From the NCBI GenBank assembly GCA_033063855.1, contig CP093829.1:12038243-12102242 (forward strand): DNA of 64,000 bases, in the 5' to 3' direction. Positions 28,201 through 38,363 of this stretch are shown here, one piece after another (positions within the stretch are counted from its first letter, which is position 1; each line of letters opens with the position of its first letter). This DNA is from Smittia aterrima (lineage: Eukaryota > Arthropoda > Insecta > Diptera > Chironomidae). Both the position numbers and the translations under genes were made by a program. The notes beneath the pieces are model-generated. The model was not told the origin of the DNA. It saw nothing but the letters and a program-made list of their open reading frames with translations, and searched no databases.

Positions 28201-31200
28201 TCCACTAAGAAGAAACTTCCCAAACCCAAATAATTCCGATTCATGTTCAATAAAAATATTTCTTTTTCTCATTCTTCTTATTCTTCTTCTTTCTCTCTCT
28301 CTCTCTCTCTTTATTTCGTGAAAATTCGATTGGAACTGTCCAATTTAACTTCGATTAAATTAATAAAATATGAAAACGGATACCATCACAAAACGAAACA
28401 CAAACCGATTGATTTATGCGTTCTCCACGAAACAATCCAACAACAATCTTTCTCGTTGTGTACACACGCTAGACTTGCACAGTATTTCCACTATTTTCTG
28501 GCCTTCACGCGGGCATTACGGGTCTGACCGATCCTTTACTGAAAGGATCGCATTTGCAAGGTGCAGTGCCTCCACATCACTTTCAACAACTGACTGATGT
28601 GAGTTTTTATTCGAAACTTTAAACTTTTATTTTTGAATGGTGCGCTGCCCCTGCCCTGATGCCCTTTTCCGACCTCTCATAGCAACCTCCACATATGAAT
28701 ATTATGTCATAAGTCCCACGTGTAACATAGAATCATTTATTAATAATTATATAACTATATGCTTCCCTCAAAATCTGTGCCAATATAGAAAATTTCCAAT
28801 CCACCTACACATAAATAAAACGACACATAAAAACAAAATGAGTCGACCCACAAACACTCGAAATATATTTTTGATGATTCGATCAGAAAACAACAAAAAT
28901 AAATCACCAGGTCTCGGTCCACTGTCGAGAAAAAATTGTCCCATTTAGCATAAACACAAAAGTTCTAAGCTCTTAACTCCTCCGTAATTTGATTTTGATG
29001 GCTTCTCTCCCACCAATCCTTTCCTCTCTCACCCACTTACTGTGTATAGCGAATGCGAAGACTTACTGCTGGTTTTTGTTTTGATGTGACATTGTAGAAA
29101 TGATAAAGTAATTTGGTTCCCTTCCCCCGTCCCCTCCTCAAGCTGCTTCAAAAATCCTTAATTTACATTAACTCTCCGGTGTATGACATTAAAGTTCTCC
29201 TGCTCTGCTTTGCTGTGTTTCTTTCATCATGAAAATTTATTTTGATGGAAAATCACTTTTGCTTGGTTGTGTAATCACATGATGATGTCGAATGGTCAGA
29301 AAATGTTTGTAATAATGAAGGTATTTCACTTTACGGTTGTTCCCCGAATCCCAAATCGAAATTGAGTTGGGGCATGGTGCGTCGTAAAAACACAATACGT
29401 GAGTGCGGTGCGACGCGCAGGTATTGATGCCAACCGCTTGCGGCCAGCAAACGACTGAAACATTGCTGAAATTTGCAAAATATTTAATAATCCTTTTATT
29501 CGAGAAAGAGGAGGGCGGACGACAATGTCTCTCTATAATGAAATTTAATAATGATAGGGATCAAGTCGAGCAAAAAAAAAGGTCTGAAATGAAAGTTTAT
29601 TGTTCAGAGACACATAAGACGCCTCTTATTGAACGGAGGAAGAAAAACCTAGGAAAGCTCTTTTGAAAGGAGAACTCAAGAAAAAGTGACCCAGCTTGTG
29701 TTTTATGCTTTAGGACGAACAATGAGTGAACGAAAGTAAAAATGTTTCAATATTTTTTGGCTTCTCTGCCTTGGTCTGGAATATCCTCGTTCACCCCCCG
29801 CGAGCCATTCCAACAGTTCACCTCTCTCTGCTTTGTTTTGTCTCAGTTTTCCGATCCTGCCACATAAATATTTCTTTTTTATTTGTTAACAACAGTTGAC
29901 CGCAAACATCAACCACAAAACTCTGTTTATCTGCCCATTCTTTAGTTGTCCACTCACATCCACACTTTTCTCTCAGTATTATACATTCTGCTGTTGAATA
30001 CGATTGAGATATTTTTGTGTTTTTCCACTTAAAGCGGAGATGGACTTGAATTTCCCCTTTCTGTCCATTCATGTTCTGTGTAAGTGTTTGTTTCTCAACA
30101 ACCCAATTCAAGGTAGAAGACTGAAATGACTCCGTGGTCTTCGGAATTTATCCTTCAAAATTATTTATTGGATCGAGAGCTGGGCAGCCCATCGTCAATA
30201 AAAGTTTAAAGAGGAAGAAAACTTTTTACCGCACACAAAGCTCACTCAATATTTGACGTTTTTTGTCAGGCTCGATATCCGTTGTTAGCATTTTCCGACC
30301 GAATGATGAAAAACGAGACGATAAGAACTATGATGAAACGGAATTGAATAAAAATCAGATTTAACCGTCCTCGTATTTCCACTCTTGTCCACGTCGAAGT
30401 CAATCATGCATTAGCAAGAGAGATGTTGGAAAATTGATAAAACTTTCATTTTTACATACATTTCAATGGGGTACAGTTTGTAAATTTCGTTTTACAAATT
30501 CTTTACCTGCGATTCAAATGGTAGATCCAATGTGACGGTATTGATGATTTAACCTTCAACCTATATAGTTATATAAAATCCAATGACAGGAACGGGATGA
30601 AGCGATAGCATCGCCTCGTAATGTCGGAAAATATATTCTCAAATTATTTTCACATGCATCATCCATTTGTCTCTCCTCCCCTAATCTAACAGAATGAAAA
30701 TCCATCCTGCTAAAAAAACGTTGGAAAATGTTTTCCATCAATTTAATTCGAAATTGAATTTTTCAATATTTTATTATGATCATTAAGCGACTTCTGATGA
30801 TGATTGAGTTTTTCTACAACGAACAACTTTCTCTCTTTTCCGATCAATTCACAGATGTCTGGACTGTCAAAGAACCCGTTAGCAGGACTTGCAGCGTTGG
30901 GTTTAGCTGGAGCTATTCCTTCGAATACCGGTGGATTGAACCAAACAGGTATCACGAACTGTATGAAATCCCAAATTTAGTTAAAGCGTCGCATGTTATG
31001 TGTCGCTTTCACCCTGACGACAAAAATTTGCCTTCATCGCTAACTCAATTATTTTTATCTTCCCGGTAATGCTGAAGCTCTGGCTGCCCTCGCAGGTTCA
31101 CAATTGCGCACGACACAGAGTCGAACGCAGACCAACACGCAGCAACATGAAATGACTGTGCCAAACGATTTGATCGGCTGCATAATCGGAAAAGGTGGAA

Positions 31201-34200
31201 CAAAAATCGCAGAAATTCGTCAAATCTCTGGTGCCATGATCCGCATTTCCAACTGCGAAGAACGTGAAGGCGGCAACACAGATCGTACAATCACGATCAG
31301 TGGCAATCCTGACGCCGTTGCTCTTGCTCAATATTTGATCAACATGAGGTGAGTCCGATACTTTGTGAAATGCAAATTTCTGCGTCAACCGACACTCGTT
31401 CATCTGTTGTTATTAACATAATCAATCAATTAATGGAGCGCAGGTCTTTTAATCTCTCTTATGGTTGGTCTCGCACAAAATTGCGTCGTCGACGAGAAGA
31501 AATAATTGAAAAATAAATTAAGGGTCGTCGTCGTTGGACGTGAAATGATGAAACACCAATTTTAAATTTGGTCGCCGCTTTTAATTATCATTCATACGAG
31601 AATGGCTTTGTTCAACAGTTGAGATTCCATTCGGTGTCAAAAGCGAGCGTTTCTTCTTTGTCGCTAGCAGTCTCTTTAAATCGTTTTATAAGAAAAATCG
31701 TGAATTGTTTATTATTTCCCGTCAAAGAAAAACATGAAATGTTTGTTTTGATAATCATTTTTGTTGGCCAACGTAGAGTAGCAGCGATGCGATTAATTTG
31801 ACATGGCATATTGTTTTTTGATGCGAACAAACTGATAGACTAATCTTCCTGCCCTCCCTTCACAGAATATTTTATCCTCTCCACCTAATCGAAAACAATT
31901 GAATTTTGTTGTTTTCTCGCTCTTAGCAGTCCTCCACATTTTGCAATCAAAAAGTCATTTTTATCCAATAACGAACCGCTGTTCGTCACGTACTTGATCC
32001 TTTCACGATATATCCGCCACCCTGACAGCCTCAATTACCCACCAGATCAACAAAATGTTATTGAATTTTTAAAAACCTTTTTACCATTTTTTTTTTGTTG
32101 TAAATAAAAATATTTTACAAATTTTCTTTTTTTTACTCCCCGTGAAAACATCGTTTCTTCATCATTTTTTATTCAACATAAAACGCACAAGCACATGAAC
32201 ATGTACGCACAAAAGGGGATTTTTGGAAAGTAACGTCATCGTCTTTTAACTTGCTCCGTCTCTGATAATTAAAAATGTATAAGTTTATTACAATATTAAA
32301 CTTTGACGACACTCACGAACAATCCCCAACGAATCTTTAAATGTTTCTTTCCTTCCCGCAATTTCCCCAGAAGAATTTTTCTCTTTTTCCCATTTTGTGT
32401 GATTACATTTTAAAAACAAAAAGGAAAACTCTTTTTGCAGAAGGAAACCGCAAAGGAAAATTTTCTTCCTTCATGTGTTTTCATTTTACATTAAATTTCC
32501 TTTAGAAGATTGTTATTTGATTTATTTTTTTCCAATGAAATGAAACAAAATTGTAAAGCGAAAAATTGAAATTTTTCCTCCTCCGGTTTCTCGGGAATCT
32601 TCATCGTTTTTCATTACTCCTTTCGTGACATTGACAGAAGGAAGCACATAAGGGAAAACTTTTTCAAACACACATCAAAAGCCGTCGATCCCTTCCGACT
32701 ATCCATGTGCACATGTTGTTCTCTTTTATGTTTGTTCTGTTTGTCAATGATTTCGTATAAACTACAATTTAAAACGTTCCATAAATTGTGTGTCCGCTCA
32801 TCACAACGCTCATCTTATTTGTGAAAGTTGAGAAAGCCCCAACACACAACAAATTTATCTCTCACCTCCCCCGTTCAGTTTTTATCTGTTTCTCTCTTAT
32901 TTTTATTTCGTTAATTTTGTTTTCTTTTTGTATGTTTATCCCTAGCCAAAAAATCCTTCTAACCAAACAAAAATTTTCGATCCTTTCTCTTATCCCACAG
33001 CGTCGAACTGCAAAAGGCAAATCTGACACAGGAGCAATCTGGAAATGCTGGTACAAATGGAACGAGTGTTACGAATAATAATTCAAGTCCACCGAGTGGC
33101 ACGACAAATGCATCTGCACCACCATCGACCGACGCTGCATCTGCAGCCGCTCTGGCATCCGCAATTCCGCTCGCTCAGTTGCTCTCGAAGCCAGGTGCAT
33201 TAAATGCCCTCACGAGCCTTACAGCTCTTGGCGGATTGACTGATTTATTGGGAGGCTTGACTAACTTAGGTCCACCAGTCCAAACGACCGGAGTGAATCG
33301 TGCGAAAGCCTTCAATGCTCGTCCACGTCCTTCGAACAATGCCGCCAACAATGATTTGAACAAGTTAAAGAACGAACGAAGCAAATTTAATCCTTATTAA
33401 AGAGCCAAACTTTTCCACCCCGCCCCTTTTCTCCTCACTTTGCTTTGTGTGAACTGTTCGCGATGAAATAAGAGTGGAAAATAATTTTTCATGATTCTCA
33501 TTCACGAGAAAAGTTTCTTTCTTGATAGTTTTCCCTTTTTTTTTATTGCAAAAGAGAAAGTTTCGTAATGTTGATAATGAGGATTAATTTTTATTTCATT
33601 TGGAGTTTTTACTTGCTTCACTTAGTCGAGAAAAGTCGATGACGATCATTAGAAGAAAAGTCGTTGAATTTATATTTGCGTAGTTTGTAAAAGGTCATCG
33701 CGAGCTTAAGTCGAAAGTTTGGGGTTCGGGACAAAAAAAACTTTTTCATATTTTATTTCTAACTTCAACGTCGGACTTTTCCGGTAATCTCTCAAATCTG
33801 TTTGTTGATAATCGAGCGCGAACAATTTTTCTACAACTTGAGCAAAGTTTTATCATATAGCGCGTAAGAAAATGTAGACTTAGATGGGGAAAAATATTTT
33901 TGAGGAAAAGTTCGAAGGGCGGAAAATGAACTTGGAAATGAACTTCGGTCGCTTTGGGCCTCGATATTTTTATAATAGAATTATATATATCCTCTTGCTT
34001 TAATGATGAAAAATCCGAAAATGTGGAAAAAATTAAAGACAATTTTATTTCGATTATCGAACGTCGTGATCTGAAAATAAGTTTAGTCGGATATCAGGAA
34101 GTTTTAGTTGAGTTTTCGTTGTTAGAGTAAAAGTTCTCAAAGTAGTTAGTTGGGACAGAAAATCAATGATAGAGAGAGAAGGAAATTCGCCATTCGAAAA

Positions 34201-37059
34201 GTTCGCTTACTTCAATCGCGGAAAAACTTCTTATTTCAATTTATTATCGTTCAAACCAAAGGTCTAATTAATCAAGGGGTGACACACTTGAATGGCTTAT
34301 TTCAATCTACTCTTGATTCGCCGCTCCATCGGACGGTGTTTGTAGTCACTAAGTAAATTTCATTATTCTTTCTTACTCTTTTATTACAATAGTTTTATAT
34401 AATTTCCTTTTAATGATGAAGTAAATGTAAGCACAATTGATACTGATTGTAATTTAATTATTGATCAGTTTAGAACAAAGCAAACAGACAGCGAAATCGG
34501 AAATCAGAGTGGGAAGAGGAAAAGAATAGGTATTATATGCCCATCACACACTCCGGAGAAACGACGATGATGATGATGAATCATTCAATATCTCGCCTCG
34601 ACTGGAGAGATAATGTAATTTTTCATTATAATTTATTGATATTAATTGGCGGAAATTGACAAGTTAATTAATGGAAAAAGTGCTGAATATTTCACGAGTA
34701 ATAATGTTTTTCAACTGATAATTTCATTAGTTTTCATGAAAGGCGAATCGAGCACTCACAAAGAGCTCACATTTCAACTTGTGCTTGATTTTTCGTGGTC
34801 AGAGCGTGAAAAATTGCAAAAACATTTTCAATTGACCCCTTTTAACGGAACAGCAGCAGCAGCCTTTCAACCACTCGCCGCACATATTCGCCAAGGCTTT
34901 AAGGAAAAAGAAAAAAAATTGCTTTACGGTTTCGCTTATTTAAATTTTTGCTTTGTCGACAATTTTCTACTCTCTGTTCTAGTAGAAACTCAATTATGTC
35001 TTAAGCGTGGGGCGAGTTGCTATTTCTTCCTCTGTGATGTCGCTTTTCCGACATAATTAATTTGTTTTAAAGCCGGAAGTTTCTCTTTCTCTCTTGCGCG
35101 TACCGATATCAGTCCTTTCCTCTCACCCACTCATTCCGCTGACGATGTAAAAATGCTTTTACAGTTTTTAAAGTACTTTAGAAGCGAAAGAAAATAAAAA
35201 TTACAAATTGAGATGATAATTCTACAAATGAGCTTAAAAATAAATAACTTTTTCTTCCTCATCTTCCCAAGGCGCATTGAACAGCCAAAGAGAACAAATT
35301 TTTGTTATTGAGAAGTAGTGGGAACGGAATGAAATAAGCTTTTTGCATTCAGAATAAGAAGTTTCAAAATCCTTCAGTTTTTCATTAGCAGATAAGTCGA
35401 AAAGTAGAAAAGTTAAAAGCAGTTTAAAGAAGATGAAGAGAAAAAGAAAATGAGTGAAAAGAGTTCATAAATCACGTCGCGCGATGAAAGGATCTCAGAT
35501 GTACCCAAAAAATCCTCCAACAGAACAAATACTTTAGAAAGACTCATGTAGGGTGTGAATCGAAAGGTTCTCTTCTTTTTCGTTGATCCGTCAACAGCGA
35601 CGAGATTCATGAACGACTCGTACTCAGATTTGTCCTGAAAATTTTGTCGCACTTTTGACGCGAACAAAACTTTTATGAAAAGAATGAAATTAAAAACAAT
35701 TCAATAAATAGTTTTTACTTATGACAAAAACGTAAAACAAAAAATGTTTGTAAGATGCTGTAACTGAACCGAACAATTTGTCATCGTTTAACAATTGATT
35801 CTCTTGCAGCTGCCCGACAACCGCCATCTGAACTTCTCGCAGAATTGTCACACGCTCTTGTTTGCTCACTTCCCCGCCCAACACCACCAACAACACAGAA
35901 AACGTAAAACTTTTCGCTTTTTCCTTCCCTCCCAAGTAAAGTTAATCATGGCGTGAAACAAAATGAATTTTTTTAATTTAAAAACTAATTTTTTTTACCC
36001 GCCATTACTTTGAGTTACGCATAACGCGACGAGAAAAGTTCTCGAATTAGATTTAGACAGCAAGCACAATCCTTTTCCTGATCCCGAGGAAAGTTGTTTG
36101 TAAGCTTTTGCTCCCTTACCCGGCGCCTTTCCATTCGAAACTAAGCCCTCTTACTTTTCTTTCATCACATTCGAATCCTTCCACATCATCATCGATTCAC
36201 CTTTAACCTTTCAGTTGATTTGCATATCAAAAAAATAAAGTTACTGTGTTCTCTGTAGATCGTAGAAATTTATTTTCTTTCTTTCGGTAAGAAATCATTG
36301 AAAAGTTTTTTTTTATGTTATCATACTTGAAGCTTATTTCACCCTTCATCCATTCACCTTCCCGCCCGACAGTTTCATTGAGAAATAATTTATAAAATCC
36401 TTTTCGCTTCTTCATGTTCATCTACCAAACCAACCATCCGGATCCTTGGCACACATCCCAGTTATTCGCTTCATGAGAAACCGCCCCGTACATTTTAAAA
36501 ACATTCACATCTATCAGCTTTGCTCATTGCCATCAGTTATCATGATGCATTCTCATATAAGTTGCTTACATTCATGGCTTTGTACATATAAAAAATGGAA
36601 TGGAATGAAGAGGAATTAAAAATTCAGGACTTTTTACATGAACCGACACTGAAACTCTTATGAATAAATTCTGATTAAGAGGGAAGAGAAAGGATTTTTT
36701 TTTATTATTTTCACTTTTTTTTCTCGTATAACCCTACAATTCAGTCGAAAGAGAAATTTTCAATAAATTTCGCCGGCTACTCGTTTGTGTGTGAGCTTTT
36801 TTTTGTGTTGAAACTGATCAAATATTTACAACACATAAACGGAACGGAATTCTAAGAAAATGAAAAAGAAAAATCTGAAGAACCGAAAATGCGATATGAA
36901 AATTTTATGCAGAAAGAGAGAGAGATAGAGGCGAAGTGAAATTTCTAATCTAAAATATTTCATTGTTATTTTTATAGGATTTCGATGGAGACAGCTGGCT
37001 TGCCTATTCCAGCATATTCATACATTGCACCAAACCATATTGTAAAGGCACCGCACTAA
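13212..37059 (+). CDS. mub: mub, poly(C)-binding KH-domain protein (whole gene)
   Basis: This is a PCBP/hnRNP E family RNA-binding protein, the insect orthologue being mushroom-body expressed. Such proteins bind C-rich single-stranded RNA and affect splicing, stability and translation. Coding exons read on + are 13212-13286, 21305-21361, 23881-23997, 24390-24486, 25484-25647, 27824-27943, 28473-28598, 30855-30948, 31078-31348, then either 33001-33400 or 36978-37059. All junctions keep phase, giving about 506 or 400 residues. Three KH domains lie near residues 14-83, 100-170 and 300-375, with GXXG loops GKKG, GKGG and GKGG, all intact. Family members are usually 350-550 residues. Introns reach 8 kb within the coding part. 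The acceptor of the KH3 exon is uncertain. The family is very secure; the mub name rests on the linker and C-terminal sequences as I remember them. Confidence 0.93.
16007..16112. promoter_or_regulatory. pair of perfect CRE octamers
   Basis: TGACGTCA occurs at 16007-16014 and 16105-16112, 98 bases apart. This octamer is the palindromic binding site of CREB/ATF bZIP factors. In sequence this AT-rich one copy is expected roughly every 90 kb (my estimate), so two within 106 bases is unlikely by chance. No core promoter was recognised beside them; an intronic enhancer is the simplest reading. Confidence 0.45.
20326..20341 (+). repeat. CT microsatellite
   Basis: About eight CT units in a mub intron. 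It is not close enough to an exon to act as a pyrimidine tract. Confidence 0.9.
21305..21361 (+). CDS. mub: mub coding exon 2 (KH1 GXXG loop)
   Basis: This 57-base exon encodes the KH1 core, including VGSIIGKKGE and the following helix. It is flanked by TTTGCAG and GTGAGT, phase 0 on both sides. Skipping it would keep the frame but remove the RNA-binding loop, so it could be a regulated cassette. No splicing data are visible here. Confidence 0.92.
21362..23880 (+). other. mub intron 2.5 kb
   Basis: AT-rich intron between the second and third coding exons. I see no conserved exon, RNA gene or mobile element. Confidence 0.6.
23881..23997 (+). CDS. mub: mub coding exon 3 (end of KH1)
   Basis: This exon encodes 39 residues starting SGAKINISDG and ending with the last KH1 helix. 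It lies between acceptor CTTCACAG and donor GTAAGT, phase 0 at both ends. It completes KH1 at about residue 83. Confidence 0.93.
23998..25483 (+). other. two short mub introns around the first KH2 exon
   Basis: Introns 23998-24389 and 24487-25483 flank the 97-base KH2 exon. They are pyrimidine-rich. Nothing else was recognised. Confidence 0.6.
24390..24486 (+). CDS. mub: mub coding exon 4 (start of KH2)
   Basis: The exon opens with WCSQF, a family hallmark before KH2, and runs through IPLRLIVPASQCGSLIG. It ends in phase 1 inside the KH2 GKGG loop at donor GTAAAT. It contains one perfect TGACGTCA octamer, which is explained by coding. Confidence 0.92.
25484..25647 (+). CDS. mub: mub coding exon 5 (rest of KH2)
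   Basis: This exon completes the GKGG loop and the KH2 domain (GGSKIKEIREVTG ... TERAVTLTG ... CVMLE). It enters in phase 1 and leaves in phase 0 at GTAAGT. The acceptor (ACAAAAG) has a poor pyrimidine tract, but phase and protein continuity fix it. Confidence 0.92.
27824..27943 (+). CDS. mub: mub coding exon 6 (KH2-KH3 linker)
   Basis: Forty residues of Pro/Gly-rich linker begin SPPKGATIPYRPKP and end with NFAVPTQE. Acceptor TTTACAG and donor GTAAAT give phase 0 at both ends. Linker exons of this family are often alternatively spliced. Confidence 0.9.
28292..28311 (+). repeat. CT microsatellite
   Basis: About ten CT units, 160 bases upstream of mub coding exon 7. Pyrimidine-rich intronic tracts are potential targets of PTB-like or poly(C)-binding proteins, but its distance argues against it being the core pyrimidine tract of that acceptor. 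Confidence 0.9.
28473..28598 (+). CDS. mub: mub coding exon 7 (linker)
   Basis: The exon encodes 42 residues from TCTVFPLFSG to HHFQQLTD and ends at GTGAGT. The start was chosen because the acceptor ending ACGCTAG after a long pyrimidine tract is the only nearby one that keeps phase 0 with exon 6. The AG ten bases downstream breaks the frame. The TC-VFPL and HAGI-GL-DPLLKG blocks resemble Drosophila mub as I remember it. Confidence 0.82.
30855..30948 (+). CDS. mub: mub coding exon 8 (Ala/Leu/Gly-rich linker)
   Basis: The exon encodes MSGLSKNPLAGLAALG and on to GGLNQT, between TTCACAG and GTATCA, entering in phase 0 and ending in phase 1. Its first codon is an internal ATG. Confidence 0.88.
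31078..31348 (+). CDS. mub: mub coding exon 9 (KH3), acceptor uncertain
   Basis: The exon encodes LAALAGSQLR, a short Thr/Gln-rich stretch, then the whole of KH3 with GCIIGKGGTKIAEIRQ and the final YLINM. It ends after two bases of a codon at GTGAGT. Two AG acceptors fit the phase: before 31078 (used here) and before 31096. A third start at 31066 would add Asn-Ala-Glu and fit the family better, but it is preceded by CG instead of AG. Confidence 0.85.
31349..33000 (+). other. mub intron before the long last exon
   Basis: This 1.65 kb AT-rich intron ends in a strong pyrimidine tract (TCCTTTCTCTTATCCCACAG) before the exon at 33001. No gene was recognised in it. Confidence 0.6.
33001..33400 (+). 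CDS. mub: mub alternative last exon, long C-terminus
   Basis: After acceptor ATCCCACAG this exon joins in phase to exon 9, reading SVELQKANLTQ, an Asn/Thr/Ser/Ala-rich low-complexity stretch, then LAQLLSKPGALNALTSL, LTDLLGGL and a basic tail ending NPY-stop. It adds about 132 residues. The mononucleotide-poor, GC-richer codon use contrasts sharply with the flanking AT-rich introns. It is mutually exclusive with the exon at 36978 because each ends in a stop. Confidence 0.88.
33401..36977 (+). other. 3' UTR of the long mub isoform / intron of the short isoform
   Basis: The 3.6 kb between the two alternative last exons must contain the long isoform's 3' end. AATAAA-type hexamers occur near 35192, 35242 and 36232, and none is clearly dominant. 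A stop-free frame at 34646-35056 has no recognisable homology and a length expected by chance. Confidence 0.5.
36978..37059 (+). CDS. mub: mub alternative last exon, short C-terminus
   Basis: After acceptor TTTTTATAG the exon reads in phase from exon 9 as RISMETAGLPIPAYSY, IAPNHIVKAPH, stop. This tail resembles the short C-terminus of fly mub isoforms as I remember it. It is too short to appear among long reading frames. Using it skips the stop-containing exon at 33001. A candidate polyadenylation signal AATAAA lies at 38358-38363, which would give a 3' UTR of about 1.3 kb. Confidence 0.82.
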
Positions 37060-38266
37060 GGCACTTCGTTCACACACCCAAACCCTGCCGAGGATGAAGA
37101 TGATGAGGCTCTGCCTGAGAGAGCTCTTAGCAACACCGGAGTCAGGCTTCTGATTGAAAATTCTTTAGTTTTTTCTTTTCTGGTTTCGGTTGGCCTGGCC
37201 TAGCCACCCTTCTCCTACTTTCCCCATGTCGGATGTTTTCTTTCTAAATTTTTAGAGCTTTAAAGCATTTTTCAACACGAGAACACATTCAGCAGCAGCA
37301 GAGTCAGCACTCACTTGGATCGTATTGATGTGAATGATGCAATTCAACTTCATAAATCAACCGCGCATGTTAAAATAACGATGAAACATATCGTTGGACC
37401 GGATAAACAGAGTAAAAAAAATACTTTTAAGAGAAAGTGAAGAGAGAAAAACTTTTTTAGCTTTTAAGGTAAACATATCTTTTGATGCATAGACATTTAC
37501 TTACTTTTATACATCGCGCACTGACAAAGTGAAATCCCATATCAGAGGATGAGAATTTGATTTCCCCTGCACTTTCTTCGCTTACCGTTTTCCCATCTGT
37601 TGGATATATCCTCTTTGCATTGAAAGAAAAACATGAAAAGCAATCGCATAATGTAATGAAGGAGATTTTCTGTTCGATAGACGAACATAAGAAATTAAAA
37701 AGTGCCAATTTTTCAGAGATTTTTAATTTGAAATGTCGAGAGACAACAAATGTTGTGATTCATTGAAGCAGGCATAAGAGCAGAGAGATTTTTTACTTTA
37801 TTTGAAATGTCGCGATGGTTTCCTTTCGTTGTGTAATCAAAAAAAAATCCTTAAGGAGTCGAGCGGAAGGAGTAAAACCAAGAGTCATAAAAATGCAATT
37901 TATATCATTTTGACATTTGAATATTAAGAAGCGTCGCATTCTCTCGCTCGTGCTACAAATACTTGAATAGAAGTCACCGAGGAAAGGAAAATCTCATTTC
38001 ATTCATTCATTTATTTATTTTCTCTCAATTTCATTACGAGACCTTCAGAGGACGAAGAAAAGAACAAGAAAGAAAATATCTTATCTTAAAATCGGATTAC
38101 GGGAAATTTAACATACATTTTTAATGTTTAAGCGAGAAAAAATTTAATAGAACAAGAGAAGAACAAAAGTTTATCTGCATTAAGTCGATTAACACGGAAA
38201 ATGTCATTAAACTTTAATGATTAAAGTATTTAATATTGAATATGTATGTTTCACATCTTATACACT

Positions 38267-38281
38267 CACACACACACACAC
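38267..38281 (+). repeat. CA microsatellite
   Basis: A run of about seven CA units, 1.2 kb downstream of the short-isoform mub stop, probably in its 3' UTR. Confidence 0.9.
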
Positions 38282-38357
38282 GCAAGTTATAACAATTTGA
38301 ACATGTATTTTGTATATTCTTATATTTACTATCCGTTCATCAAGCGACCGAGAGTAA

Positions 38358-38363
38358 AATAAA
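38358..38363 (+). terminator. mub: candidate polyadenylation signal for the short mub isoform
   Basis: The canonical AATAAA lies about 1.3 kb after the stop at 37059. Similar hexamers occur by chance in AT-rich DNA, so only 3' end reads could confirm it. Confidence 0.25.

Larger units (their letters stand above)
25648..30854 (+). other. mub introns in the linker region
   Basis: Introns 25648-27823, 27944-28472 and 28599-30854 separate the linker exons. A CT microsatellite lies at 28292-28311. No other coding exon was found. Additional alternatively spliced linker exons are possible in this family, but I could not support one. Confidence 0.55.

Noticed and set aside
34646..35056. 136-codon stop-free frame on +
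   Set aside because: It has no recognisable domain and lies between alternative mub last exons. At this base composition about one frame of this length is expected by chance in 64 kb, by my rough estimate.
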